Origin: Prosapia bicincta
Lineage: Eukaryota > Arthropoda > Insecta > Hemiptera > Cercopidae
Direction of reading: 5' to 3'
DNA length: 64,000 nucleotides
Assembly (NCBI GenBank): GCA_036971475.1
Contig: JBAIZL010000001.1
Location: 280,391,925-280,455,924 of the forward strand
Each line of letters opens with the position of its first letter. Position 1 is the stretch's first letter. Below, piece by piece: positions 11,887 through 22,914 of this stretch. Made by a program: the position numbers and the translations under genes. The notes beneath the pieces are model-generated. The model saw nothing but the letters and a program-made list of their open reading frames with translations, was not told the DNA's origin and ran no database searches.

Positions 11887-12695
11887 ATTCCATATAAATT
11901 GTCGTTGTGAATGTATCCTACTAACATAATGACGAACACACCTATATTGATCACCAAATTCCATATAAATTGTCGTTGTGAATGTATCCTACTAACATAA
12001 TGACGAACACACCTATATTGATCACCAAATTCCATATAAATTGTCGTTGTGAATGTATCCTACTAACATAATGACGAACACACCTATATTGATCACCAAA
12101 TTCCATATAAATTGTCGTTGTGAATGTATCCTACTAACATCATGACGAACACACCTACATTGATCACCATATTCCATATAAATTGTCGTTGTGAATGTAT
12201 CCTACTAACATCATGACGAACACACCTATATTGATCACCAAATTCCATATAAATTGTCGTTGTGAATGTATCCTACTAACATAATGACGAACACACCTAT
12301 ATTGATCACCAAATTCCATATAAATTGTCGTTGTGAATGTATCCTACTAACATAATGACGAACACACCTATATTGATCACCAAATTCCAAATAAATTGTC
12401 GTTGTGAATGTATCCTACTAACATCATGACGAACACACCTACATTGATCACCATATTCCATATAAATTGTCGTTGTGAATGTATCCTACTAACATAATGA
12501 CGAACACACCTATATTGATCACCAAATTCCATATAAATTGTCGTTGTGAATGTATCCTACTAACATAATGACGAACACACCTATATTGATCACCAAATTC
12601 CATATAAATTGTCGTTGTGAATGTATCCTACTAACATCATGACGAACACACCTACATTGATCACCAAATTCCATATAAATTGTCGTTGTGAATGT
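11887..12695. repeat. 71-bp minisatellite, array 1 (about 11 copies)
   Basis: The unit starts ATTCCATATAAATTGTCG, continues TTGTGAATGTATCCTACTAA and ends ACACACCTATATTGATCACC. Starts at 11887, 11958 and 12029 fix the period at 71. Copies are nearly identical, with a few recurrent variants (ATAATGACG or ATCATGACG; CTATATTG or CTACATTG) that are shared between non-adjacent copies, as expected from unequal exchange or conversion. Copy I of the block has a single diverged unit at this place. Confidence 0.96.
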
Positions 12696-13045
12696 GATGT
12701 GTGTGGATCAAACCAGTAGTACTTCCAATGAAACGTTTTTCAACACTGTTCTAATATTAGGGAATATTATGTACGCTATCGTTAAACGAATAGTAACTGT
12801 CATATATAATAAAATAAAGTGAATAGGTTTGTATTGTATTTATCTCAAAAATCTTTACATCTTTGTTTAAGATTTTTAATAAGGCTCTTCATTATTTATA
12901 TTTATATTATTATTTACAAATAATTAATAATTCTACTATTAAAAAAAACAGACAAATATGAATTGTTGCAGCGATACATAATAATAATAATAAAGTCTCG
13001 TAATTAGCTGTTTTAGTGATCAACATAAATAAATAAAACATCTCA
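12696..13045. mobile_element. Insertion of about 350 bp splitting the 71-bp array
   Basis: Array 1 stops inside a unit after TTGTGAATGT and array 2 resumes inside a unit at ATGACGAATACACC, so the segment replaced or entered one unit. It is AT-rich with an (ATA)n stretch near 12980 and no coding frame. The ends share only a six-base inverted match (ATGTGA), so a MITE-like insertion is possible but unproven; a rearrangement joining foreign DNA is the alternative. Confidence 0.5.
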
Positions 13046-13720
13046 CATGACGAATACACCTATATTGATCACCAAATTCCATATAAATTGTCGTTGTGAA
13101 TGTATCCTACTAACATCCTGACGAACACACCTATATTGATCACCAAATTCCATATAAATTGTCGTTGTGAATGTATCCTACTAACATAATGACGAACACA
13201 CCTACATTGATCACCAAATTCCATATAAATTGTCGTTGTGAATGTATCCTACTAACATCATGACGAACACACCTACATTGATCACCAAATTCCATATAAA
13301 TTGTCGTTGTGAATGTATCCTACTAACATCATGACGAATACACCTATATTGATCACCAAATTCCATATAAATTGTCGTTGTGAATGTATCCTACTAACAT
13401 CCTGACGAACACACCTACATTGATCACCAAATTCCATATAAATTGTCGTTGTGAATGTATCCTACTAACATCCTGACGAACACACCTACATTGATCACCA
13501 AATTCCATATAAATTGTCGTTGTGAATGTATCCTACTAACATCCTGACGAACACACCTACATTGATCACCAAATTCCATATAAATTGTCGTTGTGAATGT
13601 ATCCTACTAACATCCTGACGAACACACCTACATTGATCACCAAATTCCATATAAATTGTCGTTATGAATGTATCCTACTAACATCATGACAAACACACCT
13701 ACATTGATCACCAAATTTTT
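13046..13720. repeat. 71-bp minisatellite, array 2 (about 9 copies)
   Basis: Same 71-bp unit as array 1. Here the ATCCTGACG and CTACATTG variants dominate, whereas ATAATGACG dominates array 1, so the two halves have homogenised separately since the insertion between them. After the array the block resumes with TTTAGGGAACGATT, the same words as at 9283. Confidence 0.95.
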
Positions 13721-13774
13721 AATTTGGTTTAGGGAACGATTCTAAATATAAAAAGAATATAATGCATCGATATA

Positions 13775-14205
13775 CAAGCATGCCTCGTTATTCGTGGGGG
13801 ATACTTTCTCCGGACTTACCGCAAATAGTGAAACCGTGAATACTGAAATTAACTGTATATGGAAAGGAGAAGATTCCGTTCCACATTAAAAATTTTAACA
13901 ATAATTACAGCTACACTGTACTTCCGTCTGTATTCTTCCGTCAAATCTTGGTTCGCACTTTTTAAAAGATTTTTGACACCATCATTGTTAATGTCTTAAA
14001 ATCCTTCACCGTTAAGTCATGTCCTATTGAGATAATATTAGTCCGTAAGCACCACAGCACAGCAGAACAATCATATTATCTTTTGCGGCATTAAACCCCC
14101 AACATATTTCTCCTCCTTAGATAAGAAAGTTAGTGAATGCATTATTTTACAAAACAGTCCGGTATCATCCGTGTTAAAAACTTGATCGACGGAAAGCATT
14201 ATAAA
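13775..14205 (-). pseudogene. Tigger/pogo-type transposase relic with terminal repeat
   Basis: A Tigger-like terminus (CAAGCATGCCTCGTTATTCG, then GGGGGATAC) follows TA at 13773-13774. On the minus strand, about 14180-14060 reads VFNTDDTGLFCKIMHSLTFL and then KEEKYVGGLMPQK. This corresponds to the NADETGLFWK...KASKDR block around the second catalytic aspartate of Tigger/pogo DDE transposases. The rest of the gene is missing or unreadable, and only the 3' end of the element is present. The same terminus is found in block copy I at 9329, so insertion preceded the block duplication. Confidence 0.78.
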
Positions 14206-14933
14206 AATATATTGTGTTTAATAATTAACACTTGAGTTATTTTCAATTTCTACATTATAAAGCGATAAAACTGAATTAATTTCTAAAGTAGTATTTAAAA
14301 TGTCACACATCTCAAAAAAAACCTCTTCCATGTAAATACTGTAGATGAATAATTTATTCGTTTATTATTTAATACTGTAGTGCTACTAAAGTAAAAAAAA
14401 TTCATATTTATCTATAAGATCAAAATACTACGGTCGTAATTTATGTTAAAAATAACTTCATTGTTGTTATAAATGAGTGAAATATTATGAAGTTAGTAGT
14501 CTATCGTTTAATTTATTTTTTGTGAACATTTACAAAAGTAGGTTGAATAAATGACTGTGTTATAATATAAAATTTGTTGAACATAATAACGAATCGTGTA
14601 TTACAGGTAATTTTAACAATCCTTTCTACTCTAACACTCAATATTGAGTGTTATTCTTCATGTAATTCTTGATGATATTTTTATAACTTCGGATATATTA
14701 TTTTTTGTAAAAGTTATAACTTAAAATATGTTTCTTTATTATCTAATTTGGTTTACTTTAGATATGCTTATGCCGGATGATGGAAACAATTAATTTTCCG
14801 AAAGCTCTCCATATAATAGTAAATTTAGATGCTTATGTACTTCTCTCAACAATAAACCGCATTTTCTTTTATCCAATCTTATACGGCTACAAGTGTATAT
14901 ATAGATTATCTGAAAACTATTTTTAAACATAAA
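14206..14933. other. AT-rich stretch containing a 22-bp perfect palindrome
   Basis: No gene is seen. Bases 14632-14653 form a perfect 22-bp palindrome centred on AATATT (arms TAACACTCAAT), described under findings. The rest is AT-rich unique-looking sequence. Confidence 0.5.
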
Positions 14934-15149
14934 ATGGACAATGTAATTTCACTATGTAGTTCCAGTTTTGTAAAAGGGAGCCAACCCCTTAAGACACTAT
15001 TCTGTCACGCAGTCGGGTGTGTCTTTGCCCATTGCAGTAAACTAGTCATGCCCAAAATGGTCGATGTTATAAAACCTTTTATAAGAACAAGCAAAGATGA
15101 CATCCTACTAATGAAATTCTACCGCCGAGCCCTTGGGACAAGTTACTGA
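14934..15149 (+). CDS. Hypothetical ORF, 71 residues
   Basis: An ATG-initiated frame of 71 codons starts MDNVISLCSSSFVKGSQPLK and ends RRALGTSY. Its base composition is clearly more balanced than the flanking DNA, which is mild support for coding origin. No family is recognised: there is no signal peptide, and the basic tail and cysteines fit no motif I can name. TATATATAG lies about 40 bases upstream of the ATG. It may be a fragment of a transposon protein or an isolated exon. Confidence 0.25.
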   Translation: MDNVISLCSSSFVKGSQPLKTLFCHAVGCVFAHCSKLVMPKMVDVIKPFIRTSKDDILLMKFYRRALGTSY

Positions 15150-17154
15150 AGAACGTGTTAAGTAAATTATAACAAAGGGCCTGCAGGTTGTATACAAAAA
15201 GTTTTGTTTAAAACTTCATACCTACTTAATCATAATGTAATTAAACTTTAGCTTAATTAATATTCATTTCATTAGTGTAAGGGTATAAGACTTATCAGTT
15301 CATACAACATGCTATCTTTTTACGAAGTAAGGATTAGAGAAGATGAATGTATAAAAGTCTTCAAAAAGAAGGTGTATCTATTGAAAAATCAAAAATAATT
15401 CTGGAAAGAAGTTTGAAAGAAAAAAAATAAGATAGCAGTTTGGAGTTGTTGGTAAAGAAGGTGAATATCCTAAAAAAATGGAAAATTGTGCCTTTACAAA
15501 GACGTAACACATAAAGACGTAAAAAACGATTGTCTCACAGTAAAAAAAATATAAATTATGCTCAACATTGTAAAAAAACTGTATTTTAAAATACGGGGAT
15601 ATTAAAATTGTAATTTAACGAGCTTCAGCTCTAAACCTTTGATAAATTTTATAATTTAATGTTCTCTGCCTACACCATAATGGGAGAGCGAACCCGCAAC
15701 AGGAAATTAGTAAGAAAGAGGTTTGTTGAATGAGATTAAATACCTTATCTGAAACGTAAGGCATACTGAAATAAGAAATACTGCTGAAATAACAATAAAA
15801 ATAATAACAGTTTGAATTTTATCATTATCATCAACCACATATAGATACATATTATTACACATTATTACACATACAGATATGGTAATACTCAACTTTTAGG
15901 CACACCCCTATTCACATAACGTCGCAGTTTTTATTACTTTTCTGTATACATAAACATTAAGGTAGACTATTCCACTTTCTGATTTGGATTTTCTAAAATA
16001 AACTTAATACCATAAAATTAATTGCTGTTAACAATGGATAAACACATCATTGATAGGAAATATTTCAAACAAAATATTCCTTTGTTTGAATGTATTCTTT
16101 TGCTTTAAACAATGTTTGTCCTCCTACAATAAAGGATACACGTGTCATCTTCTTCGTGCTCCAAAAAGGAAAATTCATGCTGTTTATATTATCCTTGTAA
16201 ATAGCGGAAGAGAAATGCAGAAATGATAACAAGCAATAGTAGTTACAAATTATTTACACTAATGCCTAATCTTAGCATAATAAATAGTAAAAAACTAAAA
16301 TACTATACTTTACTTAAAGATATGATAGTTTCAATCAATAATGACATCTAAAATGTTCCTTCTAGACGTCGACAATATTCAGTATTTTAGGGTATGATCG
16401 ATCCCCTATACTTTTTATTGTACTTTGAAAGTCCTATATAAAATTGTGCCCTTCAGATTGCATTTAAATCTTTATAAATACATTGATCGATTTTTCCTAT
16501 TTACAAACACATTCCCACAAATAACAAATTACATCTGCTTATAAAATTAGATCGTATATAAATATCTGCTTATATATATATATTCATGTATAACTAAATT
16601 AGATTCCAATTATTTAAAAACAAAATGTTGAGTAAATACTTTAACACACTTTTAACTTTCATTAAAATTTGACCTTATGAGAAATATCAAAGCTATTGCT
16701 GAAGAACTAGTTTAATTGCAATTGACAGTCATATTTTTAGCACTTTTATATCCTGTAGCAAGAGGAAGGCAAGTAAATTTAGGAGCGTGTTACATTGAGG
16801 AACTACAAACATAGAGTATTATTAGACTTATAGAGTACACTATCACCAGCTGAGGCCGAACTGACGTTTTTTAGGTTATATAACCAGCAAAGGTAAATCG
16901 TTTAAATTTGTTGTTAAGAAAATACATAGTAATTTAAGTATAAAGTTAATTTGTCATTCTTATATTAGTATAATTTAAATGTTTACATAAAATATTATGA
17001 CATAGGCTGATAACTTAAATTTTTAAAAATTACTTTCCAAAAAACTTAGGTATTTATTTCATTATATATGATTAAAATTATAAACCTTAGCAATTAAATT
17101 CTCTGGAAAATTCAATCTTTAAATTTAAAAACAGGATCTACCTTTCTCTCTCTA
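15150..17154. other. AT-rich intergenic DNA, nothing recognised
   Basis: About 2 kb without repeats long enough to classify, RNA genes or coding-like frames. The minus-strand frame at 15707-15892 is hydrophobic and AT-driven and is treated as chance. Confidence 0.5.
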
Positions 17155-17275
<121 letters not shown>

Positions 17276-17280
17276 TTAAA

Positions 17281-17480
17281 TATATATATGGATAAACAAA
17301 GACTTTCATAAAAAAAAATATTTTGTTTTACTTCATAAATTTATTTCAAACTAAAGCTTTTCACTGATGAACAGGATCAGCATTTTCAAAACTCATTTAG
17401 TACGGTATAGTTCTGTGGTTACATTAGGATATAATTGAACATATATATTTACCAAGAAAAAATAATTTCACCTGAGAATT

Positions 17481-17527
<47 letters not shown>
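17281..17527 (-). mobile_element. Degraded Penelope-like 3' end between TA tracts
   Basis: Read on the minus strand, 17395-17340 gives ATGCTGATCCTGTTCATCAG directly followed by TGAAAAGCTTT. This is the same arrangement (stem, GAAAAGC, AT-rich tail) found at the clearly PLE-derived ends near 55.9 and 62.7 kb. A TA tract lies on each side (17203-17241 and 17488-17526). The CTGANGA half of the motif is not preserved, so assignment rests on the stem and tail. Confidence 0.45.
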
Positions 17528-17531
<4 letters not shown>

Positions 17532-17684
17532 TCACTATATGTACTTAAACAGAATCTTACTTGGTATTTATGCGAGTTAACTTTCAAAGACTGGTCTTGT
17601 CTCCATCAAACTTGCATAAATACGAAGTAATAGTTTTGTTTAAATGAAAGTGATAAGTGAATACAAGAAAACAGTGCTGCAAAG

Positions 17685-17689
<5 letters not shown>

Positions 17690-17775
<86 letters not shown>
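17690..17775. repeat. Compound microsatellite (AC)n-(TA)n
   Basis: An AC run (17688-17717) passes directly into a TA run (17718-17774). Confidence 0.98.
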
Positions 17776-17777
<2 letters not shown>

Positions 17778-18565
17778 TACATTTCTCTTTTAAATAAAAA
17801 AAAGATTTTGAATAAGTCAGTCAGTCAGGATAGAAGAAGATCTGTTGTTTTTGCTGCGGTTGTCTTCTTTACCATTGCCTGCAGCTTCTATTGGTATCAG
17901 GGCTGATAGTAATCATCTGATACGAAATATGGAGTATTTTCCATTAGGAAGAAGTCTTATATAGTTGGGAAATGTATAAAGTGTTGTAGCATGGAAAAAT
18001 GATTTTATATAAACTCGGGAAGAGTTTTCATTTGTTTTGTTTTGGTATAAACAGAATAGGCTACACTTAAAAATTATGTGTTTTAATAGGTAATAATGAC
18101 AGTTGAAAATAAATTGCAGTATAAGATGGATTAAGGTACAGTCCTTTTGCAGATGTATGATCATGGAATTAACGTGTGCAGTTACATACCTGAGGTAGAC
18201 GGAATCTATATCGGGATAGTAAATAGGCGTCGCTTGTATGAAAACGTGCAAATAAGGATAGGTGGAATTGCGTGTGACTAAGGATACCCATGGTAATAAG
18301 AATTAAGGAGAATTATAGCATACCTGAAGCACATATACACTCAATCTTGGTGAAGATAACTATCTATCCAATATTTTGTGAATCTTATATATCTATAACA
18401 ATTTTCTGAAAGCTAGTAATTAAGTGCACTTCTTTCCAAAGTTACCATGATTTAGACAAGAAAGTTATAGTAATATTAGTATATATTTGTGCGTATAAAT
18501 TTGAGCAAATATTTTTGAATTTCCAGACATCTTAAAACAATTTCCATCTTAGTTTCCGGCTTACA
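17776..18565. other. Intergenic, nothing recognised
   Basis: Plain AT-rich sequence. A 112-codon minus-strand frame (17913-18251) has a low-complexity, AT-driven composition, no recognisable domain and no supporting context, so it is not called as a gene. Confidence 0.45.
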
Positions 18566-18569
18566 TTTA

Positions 18570-18780
18570 CCGCAACAGTACTATTTTTGGTTTACAACAG
18601 CAACAGATGTTGGCCACTGGTTCTAAACTTTACCTGGGTTGCTTTGTCTTCGCCAAGTGCCAAACCTTGCAAAGGGTCACAATACATATTTCACAAACTA
18701 TACTTGGCTAGTCATATTTACAATTAGGCCTACATATTTTTCGCATAGGTCGGCTCACTCACACAAAGGCAAAGGATTAA
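18570..18780. repeat. Second copy of the repeat at 9590-9800
   Basis: TACTATTTTTGGTTTACAA, GGTTGCTTTGTCTTCGCCAA and TATACTTGGCTA occur in the same order as at 9590-9760. The copy differs by small indels. It is probably internal sequence of a DNA transposon; no transposase motif is visible. Confidence 0.65.
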
Positions 18781-18841
18781 GGACGGGCCGCATTCATTCT
18801 GGGTTTTACCCTGCTCTGAGTAAAGTTTCAAAGTGTTGTCG

Positions 18842-18884
18842 CGAAAGTACAAGTACTTTCGTACTAGTACTTTTGTACTAGTAC
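18842..18884. repeat. Cluster of short perfect palindromes
   Basis: CGAAAGTACAAGTACTTTCG (18842-18861) is a 9-bp perfect inverted repeat around AA. It overlaps GTACTAGTAC (18861-18870), which is repeated at 18875-18884 after TTTT. All three are self-complementary and share GTAC. It could be a protein-binding cluster or the core of a small foldback element. Confidence 0.7.
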
Positions 18885-21036
18885 ATCCGGCAAAAAAGTT
18901 GACGTTTCCGATTCCGTACCTAGCCCTTCAATTTTTAATATAGATTTAACAATTATAAACGATGATGACAAGCCGTGACATTAAACCGGGTTAATTATAA
19001 ACTATATTTTTACAGTGTTCTGTTGTGTGAGAAATTAGTTGATTTAGTTATAAGTGACGGTGTCTTTGCTATGTGGATAGTTCATCTGTGTTGTGTATAA
19101 TTGCGATCAGACTCACACATCAAGGTAAAGGCTTGATTATTTTTTTAAACTACATTTTTATAGACTATAAATGTTATATTAACATAATAAATTTAAAGAA
19201 ATGTTTTTAATCAATTCATTTGTTCTATCTTTGTGTGTACGCTTTCCCTCCACTGTAATCGGCTACAGGCCACACATTAACCACTATAACAAGTAATAAT
19301 GTTTTTGTAAAAAACCGAATTACTAATGTTTTTTATAATCACGTATCGTAAAGGTCAATGTAATAAGGATTAACCTACAGCGTGACCAAATACAAAATTT
19401 TCCGACCACTCCGAGATGAGGAAACTTGTTTATGTAAACAAATAGCACATAATGTGAAGATAAAACTCTGAAATTCATAAAATTTATCCAGTTATGTTGA
19501 CTTATATCCTGAATTCGATTAAGCAAATGGTATTTCATTAATCAATGTTTAAAGTTAAGGCAATGATTGAAAACCTAAAAATAACGGTACTTTTTTCTTT
19601 TTTGGTATAAAAAATATTAGAGTTTAAAAAAGTTATAAAAAATTACATAGTGCTCGTATAATTAAACGACAAGAATAATGATGCTATTGATTTTTATTTA
19701 CCTCTTTTTTGTAGTATTTAGAGGCGTTCCAACTCAATATAACGAAAAGTTATAATTTACCGTTTTGTTTCGATTAACCTACTCAATTCATAGTTTTTAA
19801 AAAAACTAAAGTAAAATAGTGGTGGAAACATTGCCGCTTTCAAATGAAGTATGCAAACAACGTTTATTCATAGAAATGAAATAAGCTGTGTTACTGCAAA
19901 GTGCATCATAAAACCTAATAATAAATACATAAAGACATACTCACCTTGATAAGGTGAAAGTTTTCATTTAGTAAATTACTCCTTTCAATTTAAAAAAATA
20001 TTTGTTCTGTTCATTATTAACAATTAATTATCTAACAACCACAATTACATAACTTGATGTTATAAAACATACTCAATGTATTTACAGTATTGTGTTAAAA
20101 TATTTACATATTAATGATGTCTTACATAATAATATTGTTACATTACTTTATGGTCACTTACAGATTAATAATATAAAAAAACCTACATAAATTATTGTTC
20201 ATATAAGTAGTCTATATCCATAGGAAGTAATTTACTTTGCTCTTGAAAAAGATGACATGAGTAAATGAAAACAAGGTAGCAGGTAGGCTACATGAAAATC
20301 AATATAGTATTACTGTAATTTGTTTACTGTTATCAGTAGTAAATAGTGTAAAGAACATGATTATTAAATAGTTCGGTTTTATAAGGAGTTAACTAATCAG
20401 CTTTGTCGTGTTGTTAGTATTTTAAGTTTTTCAAATCTAAATAATAAACAGTAGATGTTAATTTTAAAGCATATATGTCTAGTTGACAGAAGTTTTTTTT
20501 AATAATAAAAATGAATAACAGAATTTGTTTATTCTTCGAATGTTCTGATTTAACTACAAATTAATTATTTTAAGCTGTTAGGTGTCTAATATTGACCTAT
20601 TTATCTATTCAAAACTAAATTCTCTACATGTTTTGTCTAAAATTTAGCCTATACATAGTCTATATATTAGTAATTTAATAAAGATATTCACTTCAAACCT
20701 AAAAGTAATTCGATTTTCGACTACAATCATAAAAGTTTTCGTCAGATATCTTACAAGTTATAAGTAGAAGGGAAACGTTTTACTCAATTTTTGTGTTAAT
20801 TAGGCTATACATAGAGCCCTCTTAATTTTTCAATTTATATTTGTTGTTTCCAATTTGTTGTTTTCAATTTAGTATTTGAAAAAAACTGTGATGTGCAAAG
20901 AACTAGATTATAAATATTTGTATAAGCAATTTTCACGAAAGTGTATAAAAAATAAGTAAATTAAAGAAGTAAACACTACAATCATTAAAACAATATGTCA
21001 CAACAACAACAAAAAATTTATCCTTAATCAAAACAC
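18885..21036. other. AT-rich intergenic DNA, nothing recognised
   Basis: About 2.1 kb with no convincing frame, RNA gene or repeat. The short minus-strand frame at 19323-19538 has no supporting context. Confidence 0.5.
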
Positions 21037-21065
21037 ATTTTCGATAACCATGTTGCCCTCGTCAG
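21037..21065 (-). other. Hammerhead-like motif (CTGACGA...GAAA)
   Basis: On the minus strand, CTGACGAGGGCAACATGG is followed by TTATCGAAAAT. The CTGANGA and GAAA boxes have the spacing of the hammerhead core used in Penelope-like terminal repeats. A close relative (CTGATGATGATAACATGG then TCATCGAAAT) lies at 33381-33408. The potential stem between the boxes is short here. No PLE protein sequence is adjacent. Confidence 0.4.
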
Positions 21066-21484
21066 TCAATCTACACTTAACATGAATAGTCAAACAATGT
21101 TCAACATTAAATAAAAATTCAAAATTAGATTAATAAAACATTTTTCTCAGATAATACGAATCTGTTTCTTATGAAAAATTATCTGTGCACTTATAAAAAA
21201 TATACGCTATAACCACATTTGACAACATTTTCATTTAAAACTAACAAAGTATCATATTTATACAATGTAAACCTTGAATATAAATCGAGTTAAAAACAAG
21301 GAAAGTTATTTTATTGTTGTGTCAAGAAATATAAATCAGAATCTCATTCAAACTGTGCAAGACCTAACGTCTGTCCTGGCTCTAAATAAAGCATGGCCTT
21401 GAAAAGTGTGTTAAAGTGTGTAAAGTCTGTCAGCGATTGCAGATCCATCTATTGAATCCACTCGAGAACTAAAACGCACTTTCA

Positions 21485-21600
21485 TACGGTACAGCAAATG
21501 TATAGCGAGGACCGAAAACCGAAGTCCTGGACTAAGACCTCGGTGTGTGCGAGTACCGCCCTAGGCGGTAGTGTGTCAGGACCTCGCTTGTTGGCCCATA
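21485..21600 (-). repeat. Partial reverse copy of the 240-bp family with a GC-rich palindrome
   Basis: ACGGTACAGCAA...TAGCGAGGAC (21486-21511) is the reverse complement of the GTCCTCGCTA...TTGCTGTACCGT part of the 240-bp units. It is followed by GACCTCGG (21536) and GGACCTCGC (about 21578). Between them, TACCGCCCTAGGCGGTA (about 21554-21570) is a perfect 7-bp inverted repeat around CTA. The segment directly precedes the long CA microsatellite. Confidence 0.6.
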
Positions 21601-21604
21601 CAAA

Positions 21605-21827
<223 letters not shown>

Positions 21828-22134
21828 GTCTATTGATCTTTTATCTTTATACTTCTAATGATATGATACAATTTTTTAATAACTTAAGCTGAACTGTTGG
21901 GATTTATTGTTTAATTAAATCTATTTGCAAAAATCTTTCCTAATCCTAGTCATGGCATGGACCAATTAGAATGTTATACTTTTTGATACTTAATTTAATA
22001 AATTGCCGAAATATGTTTTTAAAAATTAGCTATATCAGCATATTTTTTTCATATTTAAACAATAGTTAATAATTTAAACACATATAACCTATTAACCAAA
22101 AATAAACGTTTTATTTGGAAAACTATTTAAGCCG

Positions 22135-22350
22135 CTTCGTATATTTTAATTTCTTCTGTACCCAACTTCTTACGTTTATATGTTCATATCAGTTTTCTCT
22201 GCACTCCCCTTATGTAAATTTCAATTTTTTCTGGGTAGCTCTATGCACATGTCAATTTCCTCTGTACCCTCCCTTTGTGTACATTAAAATATCCTTTGTG
22301 CCCACACTCTCATGTGCATTTCAATATCATCTATACCTCCTTTATGTACC
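22135..22350. repeat. Degenerate minisatellite, 31-39 bp units
   Basis: Five to six diverged units share ATG(T/C)..ATTTCAATTT and CTCTGTACCCTCCC words (for example near 22212, 22243, 22276 and 22312). The array keeps one 109-codon frame open (22115-22444) rich in Phe, Tyr and Cys. This follows from the pyrimidine-rich unit and is not evidence for a protein. Confidence 0.65.
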
Positions 22351-22707
22351 GAGTTATTTATGTTTCGAAATAATTGATGTTGAAGGTAATTGCTTTTCAA
22401 GAGACATATACATAAGGGCTTATATACACAGATTTGTTAGTTAGATATTTTATTTACTTTAATTAAAAGTTTTCTTTGCATTTGCTTCAAGCTTTTAATA
22501 ATAAAAGTTGATTCATATTTGTTACGCCTGACCTGGTCAACTTAGTATCAACGTTAGATCTAATTGTTCAGAAAAAGTATATAAATGTTGCCATAATTCT
22601 TAATTTGAAAGTCATTTCGACCCATTTATCATATAAATCTAAATATCCTTACTAATAGGCAAAATACAGAATCGTATTTTATTCCTTAGTTTATAAAATT
22701 TCTTAAG
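22351..22707. other. AT-rich spacer
   Basis: No gene or repeat recognised. Confidence 0.45.
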
Positions 22708-22914
22708 ATGAATGTAATTTCAGTATTGTATTTATATTGCAATTCACATAAAACAAACATCAATGAGGTCTATGATTTGTATAACAATGTTATAGAATTG
22801 TTAAACATCAATGAGGTCTATGATTTGTACAATAATGTTATAGAATTGTTAGATGCATACAAAAGGGATGCTGGAACATATGAATGTCTTGGTTTGAAAG
22901 TTAGGGTGGGATGA
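22708..22914 (+). CDS. Hypothetical ORF or exon with an internal 16-residue duplication
   Basis: The 68-codon frame contains NINEVYDLYNNVIELL twice in tandem, followed by DAYKRDAGTYECLGLKVRVG. The 48-bp units keep frame and differ at only two positions, TAT/TAC and AAC/AAT, both synonymous third positions. That pattern is suggestive of protein-level constraint, although with two differences chance is quite possible. The acidic, helix-prone repeat could form a short coiled segment. No family is recognised and no flanking exon was identified, so it may be an exon, a transposon fragment or a chance frame. Confidence 0.35.
   Translation: MNVISVLYLYCNSHKTNINEVYDLYNNVIELLNINEVYDLYNNVIELLDAYKRDAGTYECLGLKVRVG

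Noticed and set aside
17913..18251. 112-codon minus-strand frame as a gene
   Set aside because: Composition is AT-driven (Ile, Tyr, Leu, Phe and Lys from A/T codons). There is no domain, no splice signals and no conservation evidence.
22115..22444. 109-codon Phe/Tyr/Cys-rich frame as a membrane protein
   Set aside because: It lies over a degenerate pyrimidine-rich minisatellite that keeps one phase open by chance.
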